From assembly GCA_046295175.1 (NCBI GenBank), contig JBKBNY010000004.1, positions 62,001 to 126,000 on the forward strand: 64,000 nucleotides of DNA. The letters run 5' to 3'. This document shows positions 16,617-26,100 of the stretch, one piece after another. Each line of letters starts with the position of its first letter. Position 1 is the stretch's first letter. The DNA comes from JALOLV01 sp046295175 (GTDB taxonomy: Bacteria; Bacteroidota; Bacteroidia; Cytophagales; Spirosomataceae). A program made the position numbers and the translations under genes. The notes beneath the pieces were generated by a model. That model was not told the origin of the DNA, did not search any database, and saw only the letters and a list, made by a program, of their open reading frames with translations.

Positions 16617-16687
16617 AACGAGTTTTTAGCTCTTACTGAAATTATAATATTTCAACTTAAAAGTACGGATAAACAATCCCGTACTAC
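16613..16687. repeat. degenerate REPIN-like element overlapping the GH109 stop codon
   Basis: The stretch begins with GTAG and ends with CTAC. The left half (AACGAGTTTTTAGCTCTT) and right half (TACGGATAAACAATCCCGTA) are each imperfect palindromes, so the layout matches the perfect element at 8838-8898 but with many substitutions. The TAG of the first GTAG is the stop codon of the upstream gene. Confidence 0.5.
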
Positions 16688-16693
16688 ATTAAA

Positions 16694-17389
16694 ATGAAAA
16701 AATTAGTTGTATTAACAGGTGCGGGAATCAGTGCCGAGAGCGGAATTTTGACCTTTCGAGATACTGGCGGACTTTGGGAAAACCACAGTATTGAAGATGT
16801 GGCAACGCCCGAAGGATGGCGAAAGAATCCGCAGTTAGTGCTTGATTTTTATAACGAACGCCGCAAAAAATCATTTGAGGTTCAGCCAAATGCTGGTCAT
16901 TATGGATTAGCCGAGTTAGAGAAATATTTTGAGGTTCATATCATTACCCAAAACGTTGATAATCTGCATGAAAGAGCGGGTTCGACCAATATTTTGCATT
17001 TGCACGGTGAACTATCTAAAGTAAGAAGTAGCAAAGACGAAAACTATATTATTGACATTGGCGATAAATCAATTCAACTTGGTGATTTAGCACCCGATGG
17101 TTCACAACTGAGACCTCACATCGTTTGGTTTGGCGAAATGGTGCCGATGATTGAACCTGCCGCCGAACTATGTATGGAAGCCGATATTTTTGTGATTGTT
17201 GGAACATCCATGCAGGTTTATCCAGCCGCAGGGCTAATTCAATATGTACCAATGAATTCACCAAAATTTGTAGTTGACCCAAATAAACCAGAAATTGGGA
17301 ATTCGTATCGGAATCTAACTTTTATTCAAGAAAAGGCAACTACTGGGGTGGCAAAATTGAATGAGATTTTACTGAAAGAATATCTCTGA
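16694..17389 (+). CDS. cobB: NAD-dependent protein deacylase (sirtuin), zinc-ribbon cysteines absent
   Basis: This 231-residue protein is a Sir2-family enzyme. The NAD site is seen in GAGISAESGI and TFRDTGGLW (residues 10-28), TQNVDNLHERAG (85-96) and the catalytic His104 in HLHGEL; FGEMVP and GTSMQVYPAA follow. The pair Tyr53 and Arg56 in DFYNERR is the YxxR signature of class III sirtuins (SIRT5, E. coli CobB) that remove succinyl and malonyl groups from lysines. The region that normally holds four zinc-binding cysteines (about 110-135) contains none. It would act in the cytoplasm on acylated metabolic enzymes. It follows the REPIN-like element and ends at a strong terminator. Confidence 0.9.
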   Translation: MKKLVVLTGAGISAESGILTFRDTGGLWENHSIEDVATPEGWRKNPQLVLDFYNERRKKSFEVQPNAGHYGLAELEKYFEVHIITQNVDNLHERAGSTNILHLHGELSKVRSSKDENYIIDIGDKSIQLGDLAPDGSQLRPHIVWFGEMVPMIEPAAELCMEADIFVIVGTSMQVYPAAGLIQYVPMNSPKFVVDPNKPEIGNSYRNLTFIQEKATTGVAKLNEILLKEYL

Positions 17390-17426
17390 ATTACCAAATT
17401 ACCGATTAACTTAGTTTCCGATATTT

Positions 17427-17458
17427 AGCAAAAAAGCCTCATTCGAGGCTTTTTTGCT
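17427..17458. terminator. bidirectional terminator between sirtuin and DUF1501 genes
   Basis: A perfect 14-bp stem (agcaaaaaagcctc / gaggcttttttgct) with an ATTC loop separates the convergent genes. It overlaps the stop codon of the DUF1501 gene. Confidence 0.9.
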
Positions 17459-19010
17459 ATCTTTTCATCATCTTTCTAACCTGTTGAACTTCTCTATTTT
17501 GCAATCTTGCGTAGTACAATCCAGATGGTAATCCACTCGTATCGAGATAAACATCATGCCTACCAGCCGCAAAATCATTATCTACAGGAGTTCCAATAAT
17601 TCTTCCCATATTATCAAAAAGTTGAATCATGGTATGTCCACCATTTGACTCAAAACTAATATTGGTATATGTATCAAAAGGATTTGGATAATTTGTAATT
17701 AAATCTCTCTCAGTTGGCTCTTCGGTCGAGGTAATCTTACCACAAGCTGCCCCTTGAATTAAAGGTAATTGCTGAAAATTATTACCCAAAACCGTTTTGA
17801 GATTGGCCGAATCCATACAAAACCAATTTTCGAGGATTGATGCGTAAACCGACCTAAAATCATACTGCATCGGAATATTATCATTTACCGATGGATTTGA
17901 TGGAATATCAGGCGTTTTACCCAAAATCAATGGTTGAACCATATCGCCAAACAAAAACATCGGTGCAGATGAGCCGTGGTCAGTACCCATACTTGCATTA
18001 GACTTAATACGTCGTCCAAACTCCGAATAAGTAAAACCAATAACATTTTTAGAAACCCCAAGCCCTTTCAAATCATCCATAAATGCCTTGATTGCATCCG
18101 AAACACGCCCTAATAGGGTGGCATGTGTGCCAGTAACAAAATCGGTATTTACTTGATTAGAATGGGTATCGAAACCACCGATACTTACCATGTAAACTTT
18201 GGTTTTTAAGCCCCCTCCTATCAATCTTGCGACAATCTTGAGTTGGTCAGCTAATGAATTATTAGTAGGGTATGTTCCTTGGGTTTTGATTTTATCGGCT
18301 GCTGTTTTGATTGTTGTTGCGTATTTATTGGTAGAATCGGCAACGGTTCTTAAAAATCGTAATTCTTTACCAGCAAGCGTATTTGGTACAACATCAGACT
18401 TACCCGTAACTAAATTATAAAAACTGGTTGGATTTGTAATGGCCATCCCCATTGATTGAACTGGCCCTTGTAAAGCAGTTGAAACAACCGAACCTATCTG
18501 AATGGCAAGAGGGTCGGGTGTTTGCGAATTTGGATAGCCCGTTGGAAAATTTGGGTGATTAAAACTCAAATATCGGCCAGCCCATCCCGAATTTATCATT
18601 ACGTTCGAATCCGAAGCTGAATTCCAGATGTCGGTTGCTCTGAAATGAGAAAAGTTTGGATTTGGATAACCCACACTCTGAATCAAAGCGGCTTTACCTT
18701 CATTAAATAATTTTTGAAGCCCGGTCATTGCTGGATTTAAACCGAGGGTTTCGTTATCAAGAATTTTCAGAAGTCTTTCTTGCGGGATGGCAATATTTGT
18801 GCGAGCATTTTTGTAAAGTGCATATTTATCAATGGGAATAACAGTATTTAGTCCGTCGTTTCCACCGTTGAGCTGCACAATCACAAGTACATTTTCGTCA
18901 CCTGCAGTTTCTTCGGTAACACTTCCAAATGCTTTAAATGCTAATCCATTTAATAAAGCGGGCATAACAACACCCGACAACGAATTTTGAATAAAATCTC
19001 TACGTTTCAT
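17457..19010 (-). CDS. DUF1501 family protein with type IX secretion sorting domain
   Basis: This 517-residue protein starts with RRDFIQNSLSG, a Tat-like signal, and continues into a DUF1501 domain (sulfatase/alkaline-phosphatase-like fold): VQLNGGNDGLNTVIP, GGFDTHSNQ and FGRRIKSNASMGTDHG carry the conserved polar residues. The last 75 residues form a type IX secretion C-terminal domain (NYPNPFDTYTNISF ... LPSGLYYARLQN), so the protein is expected to reach the cell surface. It lies 18 bp downstream of a DUF1800 gene on the same strand, a pairing widespread in Bacteroidota and Planctomycetota. The biochemical role of the pair is not established. Family and export route are well supported by sequence; a Tat plus T9SS route is worth checking. 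Confidence 0.9.
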   Translation of the reverse strand: MKRRDFIQNSLSGVVMPALLNGLAFKAFGSVTEETAGDENVLVIVQLNGGNDGLNTVIPIDKYALYKNARTNIAIPQERLLKILDNETLGLNPAMTGLQKLFNEGKAALIQSVGYPNPNFSHFRATDIWNSASDSNVMINSGWAGRYLSFNHPNFPTGYPNSQTPDPLAIQIGSVVSTALQGPVQSMGMAITNPTSFYNLVTGKSDVVPNTLAGKELRFLRTVADSTNKYATTIKTAADKIKTQGTYPTNNSLADQLKIVARLIGGGLKTKVYMVSIGGFDTHSNQVNTDFVTGTHATLLGRVSDAIKAFMDDLKGLGVSKNVIGFTYSEFGRRIKSNASMGTDHGSSAPMFLFGDMVQPLILGKTPDIPSNPSVNDNIPMQYDFRSVYASILENWFCMDSANLKTVLGNNFQQLPLIQGAACGKITSTEEPTERDLITNYPNPFDTYTNISFESNGGHTMIQLFDNMGRIIGTPVDNDFAAGRHDVYLDTSGLPSGLYYARLQNREVQQVRKMMKR

Positions 19011-19028
19011 TGGTTTTTAGGGTTTTGT

Positions 19029-20657
19029 TTATGCTAACTGATATTCTGGAAGTGATACAAAGTATCGGTAAAGGTTTTTTAAACGAGTTAATACCATATT
19101 TCGGGCATTGGTATCATTAGGTTTGGCCAAGAATGCCTCCCATATTTCGGTCCAATAGTAATCCGAAGACTGACCACTCAATAAAATATCTTTTTTTACT
19201 TGGTTAATTGTTTCAGCAGCCAAAGGAATCCGATAGAGAATTTCAAGCGATTGCTCAATCAAGAGATTAGGGTCTTCGGGGTTTTTAAGGCCTCTGGCAA
19301 ATGCAATCAAATCGGCATTAATCTTTTGTTGATTACGTGTGTAGCCGTTATTCAAGACCGTATCCGAAAACTGGTTTCGCTTCGGAAAAGTATCAGAATT
19401 AACCCAAAGTTCATAAAAACCCGGTTCTTGATAATAGGCACTCCAACCTGCAACATTGGGAGGGTCACCGAGATTTTGCTGCATATTTGTACCTTGATTG
19501 AGCATATCACCGCACAAATTGTACAAATCTACCACAAAGTTTTTTTCGGATGGTAGGGTGATATTAAACTCTCTGATATTACCAATAATTAAATCTAAAG
19601 GACTTTTGATGGATGCACCAAAGTATATAGAATCATTGAAATGTTCGCTTTTAAACAATGCCGATAAAACTGGCTTAATTTCAAATTTATTATCTCTAAA
19701 GATTTTTGCCAGTGGGGCAATAACGTTTTGCTCAACCGATGAATCAATCGCATAATAAACAAAAAATGTATAAATTCGGCGGACAATATATTTACTAACC
19801 TCTTCAACCGCAAAAATCATATTCAACAGTTCATCGAGTTCAAGTTCGCCAGCGTTTGCACCTTGCATGCCTTTGACAACTTTATTCCCATAAAATGCCG
19901 AAAACTGTTTGTCAGTAGTGTCGTGTCTGGTTATATCAAAAAAAGAAAAATTTAACCCAGAATTATCTCGATTGTTACGAAAACCCGTTAAAACTCTCGC
20001 TGCTGCTTTTACGTCTCCTTCGGTATATTTAGAATCTGGCCCTTTACCTATACAAAATAATTCTTGAAGCTCACGTGCGTAATTCTCATCAGGTGCGGTC
20101 TTGGTGTTGCGTTCACCATTCAAATACCTAAGCATCGCAGGGTCGACGGTGATTTCACGAACAAATGTTTTGAAGTTTCCGAGAGCATTTTTTCGGAGTG
20201 TCATGTGATGCTTGTACATAAAACGTGCATCATCTACGTCGGCAGTTTCGCTAGCAAAATGATTATGCCAGAACAAAATCATTTTTTCGTGAATGCTTCT
20301 CTGCTGGTTTGCCAATTGTTGTATCCACCAACGTTTATATGAGTTTCGGCGAAGAGAATTCACTGTACCATCGCCATAAATTGCATTTATCCAAGTTTCG
20401 CCCAATTTTATGCCTTGAGGGTCTTGGTAGGTGGCAGTTTCATAATAATTCAATGGAGGCGACGGGTCGGCTTGTGGCTTGAGCAATTCATCGACGGTTT
20501 CTGATAGTGTTTTTCTTAAAAAATAATCAATATCAGACTGTTTAGCCCCAAACATGGTTCGTTTGAGTAGATGAATCACTTGAGTTCTTGTCCAAGCCCC
20601 TTTGTACTCAGAAATCCCTTTTGTAGAAACGGTAGTTTTGGTAGTGCTGTAACTCAT
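19029..20657 (-). CDS. DUF1800 family protein
   Basis: This 542-residue protein carries the DUF1800 domain across nearly its full length: HLLKRTMFGAKQSDID near residue 29, FWHNHFASE near 127, NYARELQELFCIGKG near 189, and VAGWSAYYQEPGF near the C-terminal third. No signal peptide is visible at the predicted N-terminus, although its partner is exported. It is the first gene of a two-gene unit with the DUF1501 gene, 18 bp apart. DUF1800/DUF1501 pairs are common near secreted-polysaccharide and surface functions, but no activity has been shown. The call is at family level only. Confidence 0.88.
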   Translation of the reverse strand: MSYSTTKTTVSTKGISEYKGAWTRTQVIHLLKRTMFGAKQSDIDYFLRKTLSETVDELLKPQADPSPPLNYYETATYQDPQGIKLGETWINAIYGDGTVNSLRRNSYKRWWIQQLANQQRSIHEKMILFWHNHFASETADVDDARFMYKHHMTLRKNALGNFKTFVREITVDPAMLRYLNGERNTKTAPDENYARELQELFCIGKGPDSKYTEGDVKAAARVLTGFRNNRDNSGLNFSFFDITRHDTTDKQFSAFYGNKVVKGMQGANAGELELDELLNMIFAVEEVSKYIVRRIYTFFVYYAIDSSVEQNVIAPLAKIFRDNKFEIKPVLSALFKSEHFNDSIYFGASIKSPLDLIIGNIREFNITLPSEKNFVVDLYNLCGDMLNQGTNMQQNLGDPPNVAGWSAYYQEPGFYELWVNSDTFPKRNQFSDTVLNNGYTRNQQKINADLIAFARGLKNPEDPNLLIEQSLEILYRIPLAAETINQVKKDILLSGQSSDYYWTEIWEAFLAKPNDTNARNMVLTRLKNLYRYFVSLPEYQLA

Positions 20658-20722
20658 ATAACGTAGGGTTTGAAAATCAAGATTTTAGACCGATTTTTGA
20701 TAAAAAAGTTTAATTCAAAAAA

Positions 20723-21412
20723 TCATAAATCAAACTTTTCTTCAGTCTCATCAAAGAAAATGTAATTGCAATAATCGAGATAAGGCTTCAAAAGTTTACA
20801 AGCCTTCACGAATTCGTTAACAAAATCGGGTGAAATGACCTCGGCATCAGTATATCGATGCATAAAAAATAATTGTTTATATCTTAACAATTCTATTTCA
20901 GGATGGTCTGTTTTATAGCCTTTTGGAGCTCCTTTGACACGTTCGCCCCAAATTTCTTTGTAATATTCTCTAAAAATTGGCTCGTGAATGATACTTTTCA
21001 ATTCCGTTGGATTGTAATCAATCTCTTGACGAAACTTGGCTAATTGAGCAGGTGTTGGTTGCCAAATACCACCACCAATAAATGACTCACCGTCTGGTTG
21101 AATGTGTAAATAAAAATCAATTCTACCGGATTGTCTTCCGCCCGGCCCAAAAGCTGCGGCTAAATTTAATTTGTATGGAGATTTATCTTTTGAAAACCTG
21201 ATGTCTTTGTTTATTCTAAATATACAATCTTTTACCCTTGTATTCAGTAGATTATCCTGAAATTTTGAAAGACTATCTAAAATTGCTTGGCAAAATTTTT
21301 CGAATCTCTCTTTTTCGGTTTCGTAACGTTTTCTATTGGCATGAAACCACTCTTTATTGTTATTTTCTTTTAAGTCACTCAGAAAATCAAGGGTACTTTG
21401 GTCTAATTGCAT
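20723..21412 (-). CDS. DUF2461 family protein
   Basis: The likely start is the ATG at 21412 (MQLDQSTLDFL), where the family alignment begins; an in-frame ATG at 21463 would add 17 basic residues. The 229-residue protein matches DUF2461 (TIGR02453): LSDLKENNNKEWFHANR at the N-terminus, FRINKDIRFSKDKSPYK near residue 65, and a GGGIWQPTPAQLAKFRQEI segment near 110. No signal or membrane segment is seen. The family is widespread in bacteria and fungi and has no confirmed function. It sits divergently next to trpS with a short intergenic region. Confidence 0.85.
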   Translation of the reverse strand: MQLDQSTLDFLSDLKENNNKEWFHANRKRYETEKERFEKFCQAILDSLSKFQDNLLNTRVKDCIFRINKDIRFSKDKSPYKLNLAAAFGPGGRQSGRIDFYLHIQPDGESFIGGGIWQPTPAQLAKFRQEIDYNPTELKSIIHEPIFREYYKEIWGERVKGAPKGYKTDHPEIELLRYKQLFFMHRYTDAEVISPDFVNEFVKACKLLKPYLDYCNYIFFDETEEKFDL

Positions 21413-21522
21413 AAATGATTTTATTTTCTGCACCAATTTCTTCAATTTTGCAGAATAAATCAAAAAGATACGATTATTTGTAAGGTCGATTAAATAAATT
21501 CATTTAGAATATAACATTTCAA

Positions 21523-22530
21523 ATGGCAAGAATACTAACTGGAATACAAGCAAGCGGAAGACCACACCTCGGAAACATCCTTGGGGCAATAAAACCTGCG
21601 GTTGAACTTTCACAAAATCCCGATAATGAATCATTTTTATTCATCGCAGATTTACATTCGATGACAACCATCAAAGATGCCAATGTAATGCGTGAAAACA
21701 CACGGGCGGTAGCATCGGCATGGTTGGCTTTTGGATTCGATACTGATAAAAACTTTTTCTACCGACAATCTCGTTTAGCTGGATTACATACCGAGCTTAT
21801 GTGGTATTTGAGCGTACTTACGCCGTTCCCAATGCTTGCAAATGCTCATTCATTCAAAGATAAAGCCGATAGACTTTCGGATGTCAATGCTGGGTTGTTC
21901 ACTTATCCTGTTTTACAAGCTGCTGATATTATTTTGTATCAGGCCGATTTTGTACCAGTGGGCAAAGACCAAAAACAACACCTCGAAATGTCGAAAGATA
22001 TAGCTGCAGCTTTTAACCGAACTTACGGCGAAGTTTTTGTTTTGCCTGAGCCTTTGATTGACGAAAACGTAATGACTATACCGGGTACAGATGGCTCGAA
22101 AATGAGTAAATCTTACAATAATTACATTGATATTTTCTTACCAGAAAAACTATTATTGAAATCGGTAAAATCTATCATTTCGGATAGTACCCCACTTGAA
22201 GAGCCAAAAAATCCTGATAACGATGTAACATTTAAGATTTACTCATTGGTTGCATCTGATAGTGAAGTTGAAGAAATGCGTCAGCGATACCTTAATGGTG
22301 GCTATGGTTACGGACATGCCAAACAAGCTCTTTTTGAAAAATTGTGGAATGGTTTTGCTAAAGAACGTGAGATTTTTAATTATTATATGGAAAACAACGA
22401 CGAATTAGAAAGAAAACTAAGACAAGGCGAAGAAAAAGCAAAGAGGATTGCATTAAAGAGCCTCTTAAAAGCAAGAGAAGTTTTGGGATTCAAAAAAAAA
22501 CAGCTAAATGCTAGTCGTCCTATTCAATGA
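21523..22530 (+). CDS. trpS: tryptophanyl-tRNA synthetase
   Basis: This 335-residue protein is a class I aminoacyl-tRNA synthetase specific for tryptophan. The N-terminal GIQASGRPHLGNILGAI contains the HIGH-equivalent motif and GSKMSKSYNN near residue 195 is the KMSKS loop. YQADFVPVGKDQKQHLEM is a typical bacterial TrpRS segment. It charges tRNA-Trp in the cytoplasm. The ATGA overlap between its stop and the start of the PAP2 gene indicates translational coupling. Length is normal. Confidence 0.96.
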   Translation: MARILTGIQASGRPHLGNILGAIKPAVELSQNPDNESFLFIADLHSMTTIKDANVMRENTRAVASAWLAFGFDTDKNFFYRQSRLAGLHTELMWYLSVLTPFPMLANAHSFKDKADRLSDVNAGLFTYPVLQAADIILYQADFVPVGKDQKQHLEMSKDIAAAFNRTYGEVFVLPEPLIDENVMTIPGTDGSKMSKSYNNYIDIFLPEKLLLKSVKSIISDSTPLEEPKNPDNDVTFKIYSLVASDSEVEEMRQRYLNGGYGYGHAKQALFEKLWNGFAKEREIFNYYMENNDELERKLRQGEEKAKRIALKSLLKAREVLGFKKKQLNASRPIQ

Positions 22531-23114
22531 TTGAAAATATTAAATATTGGGAATACGAGTTTTTTTTGTGGCTCAACAGTCATCATTCACCATTTTGGGA
22601 TAGTGTGATGATTATCGCAACACATCGTTTTACTTGGATTCCGCTATATATTCTCATAATTGTTTATATTTTTATTGAGAAAAAGAGCGAAGCATTTAAT
22701 TTTAAAAATGGATTAAATCCAATTAAAGTTAAATTCTTACGTCTTGTTTATATAATTGCCTCAGTAGGTTTAGCGGATAGATTTACCTCGGGCTTTATGA
22801 AACCCTACTTTGAGCGACTTCGCCCCTGCCATGACCCAACAGTTAGTAATGTACTGCATTTGGTTGGTAACTGCGGTGGTCAATATGGTTTTGCGTCATC
22901 GCACGCATCAAATAGTTTTGCTTTGGCACTTTGCTTTTATCTACTTTACAGAAAAACCAATAAATATTCTTGGGTTTTATTTATTTGGGCCGCTATTGTG
23001 AGTTATAGTAGAGTATATATTGGGGTTCACTACCCTACTGATATTTTGGTGGGGGCAATTGTTGGAATGTTGATTTCAATTGGAGGATTTATGTTATTTT
23101 CATACAAACGCTGA
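22527..23114 (+). CDS. PAP2-family membrane phosphatase
   Basis: This 195-residue protein has several hydrophobic segments and the PAP2 phosphatase motifs: KPYFERLRPC (K-x6-RP type), FASSHASNSFALA (PSGH-like, with the serine-histidine pair) and SRVYIGVHYPTDILVG (SRx5Hx3D). Such enzymes dephosphorylate undecaprenyl pyrophosphate, phosphatidylglycerol phosphate or lipid A phosphates at the membrane. It overlaps trpS by 4 bp (ATGA). Which lipid it uses cannot be told from sequence. Confidence 0.88.
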   Translation: MIENIKYWEYEFFLWLNSHHSPFWDSVMIIATHRFTWIPLYILIIVYIFIEKKSEAFNFKNGLNPIKVKFLRLVYIIASVGLADRFTSGFMKPYFERLRPCHDPTVSNVLHLVGNCGGQYGFASSHASNSFALALCFYLLYRKTNKYSWVLFIWAAIVSYSRVYIGVHYPTDILVGAIVGMLISIGGFMLFSYKR

Positions 23115-23135
23115 CGGTTTTAGCCGTCAGCGTTT
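23106..23135. terminator. bidirectional hairpin terminator
   Basis: AAACGCTGACGG and CCGTCAGCGTTT form a perfect 12-bp stem with a 6-nt loop between convergent genes; it contains the stop codon of the PAP2 gene. The T-tract is short (TTT), so efficiency is uncertain. Confidence 0.65.
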
Positions 23136-23150
23136 GAGATATTCGGTCAA

Positions 23151-26100
23151 TTACAAACTCGGACGTTTTTTAGGCTGATTTAGATTAATGGCTGGAATCT
23201 GATTTTCGCTCACCATTTTATTAAATGCAGGTACATCTTCATCAACAATCTTCTTCAATTTATTAGATGTTGCATCAATTTTTCCACTTAAATCATTGTA
23301 AACATCGTAAGATGCTTTCGTAGGTTTTGAGTCAGAACTCGAAACAACACTTGCAACACCAGCGATTTTGTCGTTTAGTCTAATTGGATAAGCTAACAAA
23401 TCTTGAGTTGCTTTTGCCTTATTTTGCATAATAGCTTGCTCCAAATCTTCTAAATTTTTAAGCATCGGCTTAGTGATTTTCTGGAACTTAGAAATCAAAG
23501 TGGTGTCTTTGACCGTGTTCATGTATTCGTTTACTGATTTACGAATCTGACGAATTTGATTGATGCTTTTGTGGGTTTCATCCAATTTTGTATGAATCTT
23601 CATCAACAAATCAAATTGTTCTTTAAATTCGGCATCGGTTGTCTCAACGCGTGGGTCTTTTCTGATTTCAGCAACTTCTTCTTTAACAATATCTTTACCA
23701 ACAATCAATCTAACTTTATAATTTCCTGGCACAACTTTAGGTCCTACTGTATTCCCAGCCCACATCGGAGCTCTTTCACCCTGAATCTCGGTTGCGTCGG
23801 CATAACGCATATTCCAAACAAAACGATTAAACCCTGCATCTGTCGAAACACTATTTGGTCGTTGCATTTTAGGGTCTTCATAAAAATCTTTAGAAACCTT
23901 AAATGGCTCACCTTTTAAGTCTTTTTGGCTTGAATACGTAATGATTGTATCGTTATTCATTGTCAAAAACTGCAATCTTACCTCTTGTTTTGGTTTTTCT
24001 TTGAAATAATAATTTACCAAAACACCATTAGGAGCATTCTGTCCTTCATCGGTCGGAACTCCTCTTCTACCACCATCACCACCTTCCATACGGTACGAAT
24101 GACGTGGTTTGAATAAATGAACCTGAACATCACTATTCGACAATTTATCTTTGATTTCGTGCAAAGGAGTAATATCATCCAAAATCCAGAAAGACAAACC
24201 ATGCGTTGCTACAACTAAGTCTTTTTCTCTTTGATGAATTTGCAAATCACGAATTGGAGTAATTGGTAAATTGAGATTTAAAGAATTCCAAGTTTCACCA
24301 TCATCAAAAGAAACGTAAATTCCTCGTTCTGTACCAGCATAAAGCAACCCTGCTTTATTAGGGTCTTCTCTCACAACACGAGTATATTCATCATCTGGAA
24401 TACCTTTTGAGATATTTGTCCAAGTTTTACCATAATCGGTTGTTTTGAATAAATATGGTTTTCTATCGCCAAACATGTAGCGAGTTGCGGCCAAATATGC
24501 TTTTCCTTTTTCAAAATCTGAAGGATGAATCATCGACATCAAAGCAAAATCTCCCAATTGAGAAGTTGGCAATGAGATATTTGTCCAATTTTTTCCATTA
24601 TCACGAGTAACGTGCAAATAACCATCATCAGAGCCTGCCCAAATATTCCCTTTTTCGAGTTTTGATTCTGCCAAAGTGAAAATTGTCGCATAAATCTCAG
24701 CACCAGTTTGGTCGAGGGTGATTGGTCCACCAGTTGCTCCAGTAGTCTTAGGGTCATTACGAGTCAAATCTGGACTGATAATTTCCCAAGAGTGGCCTTC
24801 GTCATGGCTTACATGTACATATTGCGATGTACAATACAAACGGGTATCATCATGTGGTGAGAATAAAATTGGATAAGTCCACTGAAAACGATATTTCTTT
24901 TCAGCCGAAGTATGACCCATATTATTTTCTGGATAAACCATGATATTCTGCTCTTGACCGTTTTCGGCATTCTGTTTTGTTAAGAAACCATCATACGAGC
25001 CACCAAATGTGATTTTTGAATTTTTTGGGTGAATAGCAATGTAACCCGACTCTCCACCAGCAACCGAATACCAGTCGCGAACTCCAATCGAAAATCCATT
25101 GGTGCGGCTTGCAATTCTCACCGTAGAGTTATCTTGCTGAGAGCCGTAAACATTGTAAGGAAAATCGTTATCGACATGAACATGGTAAAATTGTGCTGTC
25201 GGAATATCAATATCTGAGAAAGTAAAGCCGTCATTAAACGTTACTTCTCCGCCACCATCATCACCAATAATGTAATTGTTAGGATTATTGGGGTTAATCC
25301 AAACATCGTGGGTATCGCCATGATGAACATTGATTCGACGGATTGTTTTACCACCATCATACGACCTAAATGCATTAACATTCAAAATAATTACTCCATT
25401 TTCATTTTTAGGGTCGGCCTGCAAGTTCATATAATACCATGGGCGTTGCCACAAGTTCTTGTCATCATTCACCAATTGCCACGATTCTCCTCCATTGTAT
25501 GAAGTATAAAGACCACCTTTGGCGTTCTCAATCATTGCATACAAACGATTTGAGTTGGCAGGCGAAACCGCAATACCAATCTTGCCCAAAAGTCCTTTTG
25601 GCATTCCGGGTTTTTCGTTAAGACTTTGCCAAGTATCGCCCCCATCGGTCGATTTGTAAAGCCCACAACCCTTACCTCCACTACTCATTGAGTGACCGTT
25701 GCGGTAGGCTTGCCACATAGTAGCATACAAAACACGCGGATTATTTGGGTCGATTCTCACATGATATGCACCAGTGCTATCATTTTTTGCTAAAATATGT
25801 TCCCAAGTTTTACCACCATCTTTGCTTCTGAAAACGCCACGCTCTTTATTAGGAGCAAAAGGATTCCCAACCGCAGCGACATAAACCAAATTATGGTCGG
25901 TTGGATGCACCTCAATTGTAGCAATTGCATCAGCTTTTGGCAAACCAATAAACTTCCAAGATTTACCAGCATCTGTCGATTTGTAAACACCATCGCCATA
26001 ACTGATATTACTTCTCATGTCGGCTTCTCCCATACCTACATAAATAACGTTGGGGTCAGACGGAGCAACGGCAATAGCACCTACTGAACTGGATTTAAAA

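Noticed and set aside
23106..23135. The 12-bp hairpin after PAP2 as a further REPIN element
   Set aside because: It is a single hairpin without GTAG ends or an inverted partner, so a terminator is the simpler reading.
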